Below, one piece after another: positions 54,100-61,515 of a DNA stretch of 64,000 bases. The stretch comes from Solimonas thermocellulolyticum. GTDB lineage: Bacteria > Pseudomonadota > Gammaproteobacteria > Nevskiales > Nevskiaceae. Where the stretch lies: contig NZ_JBEPIJ010000012.1 of assembly GCF_040327995.1 (NCBI RefSeq), positions 1-64,000 on the forward strand. Reading direction: 5' to 3'. The notes under the pieces were generated by a model that was given only the letters and a program-made list of their open reading frames with translations, was not told where the DNA came from and made no database searches. The translations under genes and the position numbers were made by a program. Position 1 is the first letter of the stretch. Each line of letters begins with the position of its first letter.

Positions 54100-55947
54100 A
54101 TGAACGCCGCCGCACCCGCCGTCCGCCACCCGCTCGCAGGCCGGATCCTGACCGGCGCGGAGATCGTCGTACAGATCCTGGCGGACGAGGGGGTCGACGT
54201 CGTATTCGGCTACTCCGGCGGCGCGATCCTGCCGACCTACGACGCGGTGTTCCGCTACAACGCCGAACACCGCCGTGCCGACGGCAGCGATCCGATGCCG
54301 CTGATCGTGCCGGCCAACGAGCAGGCCGCCGGCTTCATGGCCGCCGGTTACGCGCGCGCTTCGGGCAAGGTCGGTGTGTGTCTGGTCACGTCCGGCCCCG
54401 GCGCCACCAACACGGTGACGCCGGTGCGTGACTGCATGGCCGATTCGATCCCCATCGTCGTCATCTGCGGCCAGGTGCCCACCGCCGCGGTCGGCAGCGA
54501 TGCGTTCCAGGAAGCGCCGATCAGCTCGATCATGGGTTCGGCCGCCAAGCACGTGTTCCTCGTCACCGATCCCAAGCAGCTCGAAGCCACGGTGCGCACC
54601 GCCTTCGAGATCGCGCGCACCGGCCGCCCCGGCCCGGTGGTGATCGACATTCCCAAAGACGTGCAGAACTGGTCCGGGCCGTTCCGTGGACAGGGCGTGC
54701 TGCCCATCCCCGGCTACCGCGCGCGGCTCAAGGCGATCCAGGACAATCGCATCGGCGAGGAATCCGCGGCGCGCTTCTTGGACATGCTGCGCCAGGCCAG
54801 GCGCCCGCTGATCTACGCCGGCGGCGGCGTGATCCACGGCGAGGCCTCGGCGGCGCTGCGTGAGTTCTCGCAGACGTTCGGGATCCCGGTGACGACGACC
54901 TTGATGGGCATCGGCTGCTACGACACCACCGACCCCTTGTGTCTGAAGATGCTCGGCATGCACGGCACCGCCTATGCCAACTACGCCACCGACGACTGCG
55001 ATTTTCTGATCGCGGTGGGCGCGCGTTTCGACGATCGCGTCGCCGGCGTGCCGGCCAAGTTCGCGCGCAGTGCCAAGTGGATCGCACACCTGGACATCGA
55101 CCCGTCCGAGATCAACAAGGTCAAGCGCGTGCACTGGCATCACGTCGGCGAACTGGTGCCGGCGCTGGCGGCACTGCGCGAGTACGCGCTGGCACAGGGC
55201 TTCAAGCCGGACTACGCCGAGTGGCACGCGCACATCGCCGATCTGAAGAAGACCTACGCGATGAACTACGAGCGCGGCGGCCATCACATCCAGCCGCACG
55301 CGGTCATCGAAGAGATCAACAAGCTCACCAAGGGTGAGGCCATCGTCGCCACCGGCGTCGGCCAGCACCAGATGTGGGCTGCGCAATACTTCGACTTTCG
55401 CCAGCCGCGCCTGTGGCTGACCTCCGGTTCCATGGGCACGATGGGCTTCGGCCTGCCGGCGGCGATCGGCGCCGCGTTCGCACGGCCGGGCAAGATCGTC
55501 ATCGACATCGACGGCGACGCCAGCATCCGCATGAACCTCGGCGAACTGGAAACGGTCACCACCTATGACCTGCCGGTAAAGATCGTCGTGCTCAACAACT
55601 TCGGCGACGGCATGGTCAAGCAATGGCAGCGTCTGTTCTTCGACAGTCGCTACGCCGGCTCTGACAAGAGCCTGCACCGCAAAGACTTCGTCAAAGCCGC
55701 CGAGGCCGACGGCTATCGCTTCGCGCGGCGCGTCGAGGAAAAAGAGCAGCTCTCACAAACTATCGCCGAGTTCATCGCCTTCGACGGCCCGGCCTTCCTC
55801 GAGGTCATCATCGACCCGATGGCCTCGGTCTACCCGATGGTCGGCCCCGGCATGTCCTACGAGCAGATGATCACCGGCGACTGGATTCCGTCGCGCAGCG
55901 CCGTCGCGCCGGAAAAGGTCGACGTGACCTCCACGCAGATGTTCTGA
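54100..55947 (+). CDS. ilvI: acetolactate synthase large (catalytic) subunit
   Basis: 615 residues, thiamine-diphosphate enzyme making acetolactate or acetohydroxybutyrate. N-terminal TPP domain with the catalytic Glu in VPANEQAAGFMAAGYARA; FAD-site region; C-terminal TPP motif GDGDAS (IDIDGDASIRMNLGEL ... NNFGDGMVKQWQ). SGPGATNTVTPVRDCMADSI is typical of the family. Divergent from its regulatory subunit ilvH and ilvC, so the two subunits are transcribed from opposite promoters. Symbol ilvI or ilvB cannot be settled. Confidence 0.96.
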   Translation: MNAAAPAVRHPLAGRILTGAEIVVQILADEGVDVVFGYSGGAILPTYDAVFRYNAEHRRADGSDPMPLIVPANEQAAGFMAAGYARASGKVGVCLVTSGPGATNTVTPVRDCMADSIPIVVICGQVPTAAVGSDAFQEAPISSIMGSAAKHVFLVTDPKQLEATVRTAFEIARTGRPGPVVIDIPKDVQNWSGPFRGQGVLPIPGYRARLKAIQDNRIGEESAARFLDMLRQARRPLIYAGGGVIHGEASAALREFSQTFGIPVTTTLMGIGCYDTTDPLCLKMLGMHGTAYANYATDDCDFLIAVGARFDDRVAGVPAKFARSAKWIAHLDIDPSEINKVKRVHWHHVGELVPALAALREYALAQGFKPDYAEWHAHIADLKKTYAMNYERGGHHIQPHAVIEEINKLTKGEAIVATGVGQHQMWAAQYFDFRQPRLWLTSGSMGTMGFGLPAAIGAAFARPGKIVIDIDGDASIRMNLGELETVTTYDLPVKIVVLNNFGDGMVKQWQRLFFDSRYAGSDKSLHRKDFVKAAEADGYRFARRVEEKEQLSQTIAEFIAFDGPAFLEVIIDPMASVYPMVGPGMSYEQMITGDWIPSRSAVAPEKVDVTSTQMF

Positions 55948-56034
55948 ACCCGAGCCGTTTGGCGGCGACGTCGCGGCCAATGCGGCGGCGCGGGCGGCCA
56001 GACCCGCAGATCACGATCCCGAGCTTCCACCGTC

Positions 56035-56808
56035 ATGAGCACCGACCACATCCTGACATCCGTCGAAGACCACGTCCTGACGATTCGCCTCAACCGCCCG
56101 GAGAAGAAGAACGCGCTGACGCAGGCGATGTACACGCGGCTTGCCGAAGTGCTCGGCGGCGTCGATGCCGACAAGAACGTGCGCGCGGTCCTGATCGCCG
56201 GCACCGACGACTGCTTCTGCAGCGGCAACGACCTGCAGGATTTCCTCAAGCTGCCGCCGGCCGGCCCCGACGCACCGGTGTTGCGCTTCATGCGCACGCT
56301 CGCCGGCGTTGGCAAGCCGGTCGTCGCGGCGATCAACGGACCGGCCGTGGGCGTCGGCACGACGCTGCTGTTTCACGTCGATCTCGCCTACGCCGGCGAA
56401 TCCGCGCGCTTTCACCTGCCCTTCGTCAACATCGGCATCTGCCCCGAGTACGCGTCGAGCCTGCTGCTGCCGCGCATGATCGGCCACGTGCAGGCGGCCG
56501 AGCTGGTGATGTTGGCCGAGCCGTTCACCGCGGCGCGGGCGCTCGATGCGCGCCTGATCAATGCGGTGCTGCCGGATGCCGAGGTGTTTGCGCATGCGCG
56601 CGCCAAGGCGCTGCGGCTGGCACAGCAGCCGCCAGGGGCGCTGCGCACCACCAAGATGTTGCTCAAGCGCTGGACCGATCCACGCGTCGATGAGGCCATC
56701 GGCTTCGAGGCCGAGCATTTCATGGCGATGCTGCAGGGGGCCGAGGCGCGCGAGGCGCTCACCGCCTTCCTGCACAAGCGCAAGCCGGACTTCTCCGCGT
56801 TCTGTTGA
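56035..56808 (+). CDS. enoyl-CoA hydratase/isomerase
   Basis: 257 residues, crotonase fold: RLNRPEKKNALTQAMYTRLA, DDCFCSGNDLQDF (oxyanion-hole region) and AAINGPAVGVGTTLLFHVDL. The acid/base region HLPFVNIGICPEYASSLLLP lacks the second Glu of bona fide hydratases, so an isomerase or thioesterase-like activity is possible. It follows the acetolactate synthase gene by 87 bases and precedes a TetR regulator that may control it. Confidence 0.9.
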   Translation: MSTDHILTSVEDHVLTIRLNRPEKKNALTQAMYTRLAEVLGGVDADKNVRAVLIAGTDDCFCSGNDLQDFLKLPPAGPDAPVLRFMRTLAGVGKPVVAAINGPAVGVGTTLLFHVDLAYAGESARFHLPFVNIGICPEYASSLLLPRMIGHVQAAELVMLAEPFTAARALDARLINAVLPDAEVFAHARAKALRLAQQPPGALRTTKMLLKRWTDPRVDEAIGFEAEHFMAMLQGAEAREALTAFLHKRKPDFSAFC

Positions 56809-56878
56809 GGGCGTGAAGGTTTCAGGCGCTTTGATCGTCTGGGAATGGCCGGAGGCGACGCAGACCCGGACGATTCAT

Positions 56879-56892
56879 TGACGCCGGCGTCA
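56879..56892. promoter_or_regulatory. candidate TetR operator, perfect 14-bp palindrome
   Basis: TGACGCCGGCGTCA is a perfect palindrome directly upstream of the TetR gene. Its left end overlaps a TTGACG (-35-like, 56878-56883). Short palindromes over the -35 are typical autoregulatory sites of TetR proteins. Confidence 0.5.
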
Positions 56893-56960
56893 GGTTTTTG
56901 CAGCATCATTGGCGTGGACCGCCCTGCCGATGCTGCGGGCGTGAACCGGTGAAGACGACC

Positions 56961-57614
56961 ATGCCCACCCCGCCGCAAGGCAAGCGCGCTCGCAACAAGC
57001 TGGCCAATCGCGCCGCGATTCTCGAAGCGGCACGTCGCTGCTTTCTCGAACACGGCTACGAGGCGGTGACCATCCGCGACGTCATCCGCCTCTCGGGCCT
57101 GGCCGCGGGCACCTTCTACAACTACTTCCCGGACAAGGCGTCGCTGTTCCGCGCACTGATCGAGGCGCGGCTCGGCGAGCTGCAGGAGCAGATCCATGCC
57201 GCGCGCGAACGCGCGACCGACATCGAGTCCTTCTTCTACGAGTCTTATCTGGCGACGCTCAAGATCGTACGCAGCGACCCGGCATTCTTCGCCCTGATGT
57301 TCCGCAACGAGCCGGTGCTGCGCTCGTTCTACAACGACAATTTCTTCGGGCTGATCATGGCCTCGCTCAAACTCGACCTGCAGGATGCGATGGTCCGCGG
57401 CGTCGTGCCCGAGCTCGATGTCGATGCGCTGACCGCGATCAGCTTCGGTGCCGGCTACGAGCTCGCGCGGCTGATGGTCCAGGATACCCGTCGCCGTCCC
57501 GAGGATCTGGCCCGCACGGTCACCGACCTGCTGCTCAACGGCATCAATAGGAGCGCCGACCGTCCCAAGCTGATCCGCCTGGGTTCGCGCCTGCTCGGCG
57601 GCGCCGCGCGTTAG
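56961..57614 (+). CDS. TetR-family transcriptional regulator
   Basis: 217 residues from ATG 56961 (a GTG at 56949 is possible). HTH: ILEAARRCFLEHGYEAVTIR then GLAAGTFYNYFPDKASLFRA, matching TetR_N. The C-terminal ligand domain is helical (YLATLKIVRSDPAFFALMF). Likely ligand acyl-CoA or a fatty acid, given the upstream crotonase; inference only. A palindrome lies in its promoter. Confidence 0.93.
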   Translation: MPTPPQGKRARNKLANRAAILEAARRCFLEHGYEAVTIRDVIRLSGLAAGTFYNYFPDKASLFRALIEARLGELQEQIHAARERATDIESFFYESYLATLKIVRSDPAFFALMFRNEPVLRSFYNDNFFGLIMASLKLDLQDAMVRGVVPELDVDALTAISFGAGYELARLMVQDTRRRPEDLARTVTDLLLNGINRSADRPKLIRLGSRLLGGAAR

Positions 57615-57635
57615 TCAGCGCGCACACAGACCCGT

Positions 57636-58844
57636 TCAGAACAGCTCCACTGCGCCGGCCTGCAGCGACTCCTGCGCCACGGGCTTGTGCTGCGGCTGAC
57701 GCCAGTCGACCCGCGGCACGGCGGTCGCATCGGCACCGATCGCGTCCTGCACTTCGGCGCCGATGCTGCCAGCGCGCTCCACGTGCCGCAGCGCGCTCCC
57801 CAGCGCCTGGGTCGAGATGTCCTCGAACTGTAAGCTGCGCACGGCGCGCGCGACCGACTCGCTGATGCGTTCGCGCGCCGCCGCAACCTCGCTGATGCCG
57901 GCGGCCAGGCCCTGATTGATGCGCTCCACCTGGACCAGCAGGCGCCCGGCCTCGTCACGGGCGCGCTCGCTCAGGCTCAGGTCACGCGACGCCATTGCAC
58001 CGACGGTCTCGCGGACCTTGGCGACGGCATCCTTGGAATCGCCGACCAGCTTGCGGATTTGTTCGTTGAAGCTGGTGGACCGCTCGGAAAGATTGCGCAC
58101 TTCCTCGGCGACGACGGCGAATCCGCGCCCCGCCTCGCCCGCGCGCGCCGCCTCGATCGCGGCATTGAGGGCGAGTAGGTTGGTCTGGTCGGCGATCGAT
58201 TTGACATCGCCCAGAAGATCGAAGATCGCATCGAGCTGGCGCACCATCTCGTCGATCTGGCCGACGGTCGCCGAACTCTGGCGGCAGACCTGCACCAGCG
58301 CATCGACCAGCCCGTTCATCAGTTCCGATGCGGTTTCGGCGAAACGGCGCACGTCGACGCCGCCGTCGTTCTCGGAGGTCTGGCTGAGGATGCGCGACAC
58401 CGCGGCCTGCTGCGTCTGGGCCTGACGGGTCATTTCCGAGAAGCTCGTGGTGAGTTCGCGCACCGCCTCGCCGATCAGGGTCTGCACACGCGTGACCTCG
58501 CGCTGCACGCCGCCGAGTTCGCCAGCCAGACTCCTGCCGAGTTCACCAAGGCTTGCGCGCTGCGCGAGCCGTTCCGACTGCAGGCGCGCCAGTTCGCTGC
58601 GCATCGCCGCGAGTTGCCGCGACTGCACGAACGCCGCCGACAGCCATGCGGCGAGCGCGACCACCCCGATGCTCCAGGCGATCTTTGCATCGGCACCAGC
58701 GACGAGCGCGCCGACGAGCAGCGCGCAGAACGCGCACGGAACCGTGAACAGCTTGAGGGTGGAAACGGGCATCGCGGGCTCCAGAAACACCGGGGTTCTC
58801 GTGTCAGGTATCGGCGCAACGGCCGCAGGCTTGAGCGCGGTCAT
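57636..58844 (-). CDS. methyl-accepting chemotaxis protein without a sensor domain
   Basis: 402 residues from ATG 58844, chosen for the ATGA overlap with the cheB stop; the GTG at 58853 is the alternative. Two neighbouring helices (LKLFTVPCAFCALLVGALVA and IAWSIGVVALAAWLSAAFV) with almost no periplasmic loop, no HAMP, then a cytoplasmic signalling hairpin with the tip SIADQTNLLALNAAIEAARA and GRGFAVVAEEVRNLSERS. It senses membrane state or interacts with other receptors; ligand unknown. Ends in AGAVELF, like CheD's tail. Last gene of the chemosensory run. Confidence 0.88.
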   Translation of the reverse strand: MTALKPAAVAPIPDTRTPVFLEPAMPVSTLKLFTVPCAFCALLVGALVAGADAKIAWSIGVVALAAWLSAAFVQSRQLAAMRSELARLQSERLAQRASLGELGRSLAGELGGVQREVTRVQTLIGEAVRELTTSFSEMTRQAQTQQAAVSRILSQTSENDGGVDVRRFAETASELMNGLVDALVQVCRQSSATVGQIDEMVRQLDAIFDLLGDVKSIADQTNLLALNAAIEAARAGEAGRGFAVVAEEVRNLSERSTSFNEQIRKLVGDSKDAVAKVRETVGAMASRDLSLSERARDEAGRLLVQVERINQGLAAGISEVAAARERISESVARAVRSLQFEDISTQALGSALRHVERAGSIGAEVQDAIGADATAVPRVDWRQPQHKPVAQESLQAGAVELF

Positions 58845-59872
58845 CGCGTCCACTCCAGAAGCTGCGCGGCGATCTGCTCCAGCGGCAACACGCGTTCGGC
58901 CGCATTCATGCGTACGGCGGCGCCGGGCATGCCCCAGACCACGCTCGTGGCCTCGTCCTGCGCGATCGTGTGCGCGCCGAGCTCGCGCAGAGCGAGCAGG
59001 CCGCGCGCGCCGTCCTCGCCCATGCCGGTGAGCAGGGCGGCCACCGCGTTGGTGCCGACGTGATCGAGCACCGAGCGGAACATGACGTCGACGCTCGGCC
59101 GGTGGCGGTTCTGTGGCGGCGCATCCGACAGACGGCAGTAGTAGCGCGCGCCGCTGCGCTCGACGAGCAGGTGATGGCTGCCCGGCGCGATGTAGACGTG
59201 ACCCGGGACGATCTGCTGCCCATCGCGGGCCTCGCAGACCGACATCGGCGAGCAGCGATCCATGCGCGCCGCGAACGGCGCGCTGAACATCGCCGGGATG
59301 TGCTGGGTGATGACGATCGCCGGCGCGTCCGGCGGCATCGCCGAAAGCACATTCTTGATCGCCTCGGTGCCGCCGGTGGACGCGCCGATGGCGATGATTT
59401 TCTCGGTCGTGCGCAAGGCGCGCGGTCTGGTCGATGCGGCCGGCGGGCGCGCGGCGTCGCTGCGCCCGCGCGGGCGCGCGCGCGACACCGCCTTGACCTT
59501 GTCGCGCAGCGTCTGCGCATAGGCTTCGAGCCCGGCCTTGACGTCGAGCGCCGGCTTGGTCACGAAGTCGACCGCACCCAGTTCGAGCGCCTGCAGCGTG
59601 ATCTCGGCGCCGCGCTCGGTCAGCGACGACACCATCAACACCGGCATCGGCCGCAGGCGCATGAGGTTGTCGAGGAAGGTCAGCCCGTCCATGCGCGGCA
59701 TCTCGACGTCGAGCGTCAGCACGTCGGGATTGAGTTGCTTGATCTTGTCGCGCGCGATCAGCGGATCGGACGCGGTGCCGACGACCTCGATCTGTGGATC
59801 GGCGGACAGGATCTCGCTGAGCACGCCGCGCACCAGCGCGGAGTCGTCGACGATGAGCACCTTGATGGTCAT
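58841..59872 (-). CDS. cheB: chemotaxis response regulator/protein-glutamate methylesterase
   Basis: 343 residues from MTIKVLIVDDSALVRG. Receiver domain with phosphoacceptor Asp in VLTLDVEMPRMDG; Ala/Pro-rich linker; methylesterase domain with the Ser nucleophile in IAIGASTGGTEAI, His in ITQHIPAMFS and Asp in LTGMGEDGARGLLAL. Removes methyl groups (or deamidates Gln) of chemoreceptors. It follows cheD by 10 bases and overlaps the second MCP by 4. Confidence 0.96.
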   Translation of the reverse strand: MTIKVLIVDDSALVRGVLSEILSADPQIEVVGTASDPLIARDKIKQLNPDVLTLDVEMPRMDGLTFLDNLMRLRPMPVLMVSSLTERGAEITLQALELGAVDFVTKPALDVKAGLEAYAQTLRDKVKAVSRARPRGRSDAARPPAASTRPRALRTTEKIIAIGASTGGTEAIKNVLSAMPPDAPAIVITQHIPAMFSAPFAARMDRCSPMSVCEARDGQQIVPGHVYIAPGSHHLLVERSGARYYCRLSDAPPQNRHRPSVDVMFRSVLDHVGTNAVAALLTGMGEDGARGLLALRELGAHTIAQDEATSVVWGMPGAAVRMNAAERVLPLEQIAAQLLEWTR

Positions 59873-59882
59873 GGGCGGCGAC

Positions 59883-60509
59883 TCAATCGAACAACTCGAC
59901 CTCGCCGGCCGGCGCGGCGCAGGCCAGCGACTGCCCATACATGCGCTCGACCGCCAGATCGGCGGCGGTGGCCGCGACCGGCAGATGACGCACCAGCACG
60001 CGGCCGCTACCGATGAAGTACGCCAGCTTGCGCGCGCTCTGCCCGCCCAGATCGCGCGCCGCGACGGCGATCGACTCGCGCTGCAGATAATCCAGCACGA
60101 AGCGCGCGTTGCGATCACCGACCGCACTGACGCTCATGCTGGCGATCACGTTGGCGCCGCCGAACACCTTGGCCTCGAGGCGCTCGCGCCGACCGCCGCG
60201 CTTGAGCAGCTCGTTGATCAGCACTTCCATCGCATAGGCCCCGTAACGCGCGTTGCCGGCGCCGCCACCCTCGCGCTGATCCTCGGGCAGCATGAAGTGG
60301 TTCATGCCGCCGACGCCGGCGACCGGATCGCGGATACAGGCCGACACGCAGGAGCCGAGCAAGGTCACCAGTGTCAGTTCGGCGTCCCCCACCTCGTATT
60401 CGCCGGGCATGACCTTGATCACGGCGCAGCCGAGCTGGCGATCGAAATAGCGCGGCGCCAGCCCCTGTCCGGTGCGCGCGTCCCAGGCGTGCCGCAGCAG
60501 CGCGCTCAT
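59883..60509 (-). CDS. cheD: chemoreceptor glutamine deamidase
   Basis: 208 residues from MSALLRHAWD. The family catalytic Cys/His: TLLGSCVSACIRDPVAGVGGMNHFMLP, with AKVFGGANV and IGSGRVLVRHLP. It deamidates Gln residues of MCPs and may be regulated by CheC/CheY elsewhere. Ends AGEVELFD, a tail shared with the downstream MCP. Start overlaps the cheR stop by four bases (ATGA). Confidence 0.94.
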   Translation of the reverse strand: MSALLRHAWDARTGQGLAPRYFDRQLGCAVIKVMPGEYEVGDAELTLVTLLGSCVSACIRDPVAGVGGMNHFMLPEDQREGGGAGNARYGAYAMEVLINELLKRGGRRERLEAKVFGGANVIASMSVSAVGDRNARFVLDYLQRESIAVAARDLGGQSARKLAYFIGSGRVLVRHLPVAATAADLAVERMYGQSLACAAPAGEVELFD

Positions 60510-61360
60510 GGCTGCGCGCCGAAGACGCGGCGGTAGACGGTGCGTCCCTCGGACACGAGCAACTGCCCCGCCTCCGGCAAGGATTCCGAGTGGCCCAGGC
60601 ACAGCACGCCGCCGTCGGCGAGCAAGGGCACGAAGCGCTCGATCAAGCGCCGCTGTGTCGGCTTGTCGAAATAGATCATGACGTTGCGGCAGAAAATCGC
60701 GTGCAGCGGCCCGCGCAGCGGCCAGCTCGGCGCGAGCAGGTTGAGCGCGCGAAAGCTGACGAGCCGGCGCAGCTCGTCGATGACGCGGCACAGTCCTTCG
60801 TTGGCGCCGACGCCGCGACGGAAATAGCGCTGCAACTGCGCGCGCGGCAGCGCCGCGACCCGCTCCAGCGGGTAGACCCCACGCGCCGCGGTGGCGAGCA
60901 CGTTGGTGTCGATATCGGTCGCCACGATCGACACCGGCGGCGACAAGGTGCCGAAAGTCTCGGCGGCGGTGATCGCCATGCTGTACGCCTCCTCGCCGGT
61001 GGACGCCGCGCTGCACCACAGCGCTGCGCGGCTGCCGCGCGGCAGTGCCGTCAACAAGGCACGCAGACGCTCGAAGTGATGCGGCTCGCGGAAGAACGAA
61101 GTGAGATTCGTCGTCAGCGCGTTGACGAAGGCCTGCCATTCATCGGCGTCCCCACCGCGTTCGAGCGCATCGAGGTAGTCGCCGAAGCGGCGATGTCCGG
61201 TCGCGCGCAGCCGGCGCGACAGGCGGCTGTACACCAGATCGCGCTTGCCGGCGCAAAGCGCGATGCCGGCGCGCTGATGGATCAGCCTGCGGACGCGCTC
61301 GAAATCGCCGGCGGTGTACGCGAACTCGCGCTCACTGCCGGCCTCGACCGCGGCCGTCAC
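60506..61360 (-). CDS. cheR: chemotaxis protein methyltransferase
   Basis: 284 residues from a GTG at 61360. N-terminal helical domain (LIHQRAGIALCAGKRDLVYS), then a SAM-dependent methyltransferase with LWCSAASTGEEAYSMAI, VATDIDTNVL and IFCRNVMIYFDKPTQ. Adds methyl groups to glutamates of MCPs. Overlaps cheD by four bases, and its GTG overlaps the stop of the small upstream ORF (GTGA). The upstream MCP ends in a WxxF-type tail, which would tether CheR. Confidence 0.95.
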   Translation of the reverse strand: MTAAVEAGSEREFAYTAGDFERVRRLIHQRAGIALCAGKRDLVYSRLSRRLRATGHRRFGDYLDALERGGDADEWQAFVNALTTNLTSFFREPHHFERLRALLTALPRGSRAALWCSAASTGEEAYSMAITAAETFGTLSPPVSIVATDIDTNVLATAARGVYPLERVAALPRAQLQRYFRRGVGANEGLCRVIDELRRLVSFRALNLLAPSWPLRGPLHAIFCRNVMIYFDKPTQRRLIERFVPLLADGGVLCLGHSESLPEAGQLLVSEGRTVYRRVFGAQP

Positions 61361-61500
61361 CGCGCCGGCTCCGCGCGGGGGCTAGGCGCCTCGAGCGGCG
61401 GCTGCGGCAGGCAGCCGAGACCGGCCAGCGCCAGCCCCCAGTTGCCGATCCAGACCAGCCAGGCATCGAGGCGGCCGCCGCGGGCAGCTTCGCTGGGCAT
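61357..61500 (-). CDS. 47-residue small ORF coupled to cheR
   Basis: Starts at ATG 61500, seven bases after GGGGGA, and its TGA (61359-61357) overlaps the GTG start of cheR as GTGA. The product is MPSEAARGGRLDAWLVW followed by IGNWGLALAGLGCLP and a Pro-rich end. One hydrophobic stretch of ~18 residues (LVWIGNWGLALAGLGCL) might insert in the membrane. No homologue recognised. Its ribosome site and tight overlaps on both sides argue that it is translated; if not, it could be only a translational coupler for cheR. Confidence 0.55.
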   Translation of the reverse strand: MPSEAARGGRLDAWLVWIGNWGLALAGLGCLPQPPLEAPSPRAEPAR

Positions 61501-61515
61501 GACCGAGTCCCCCGT

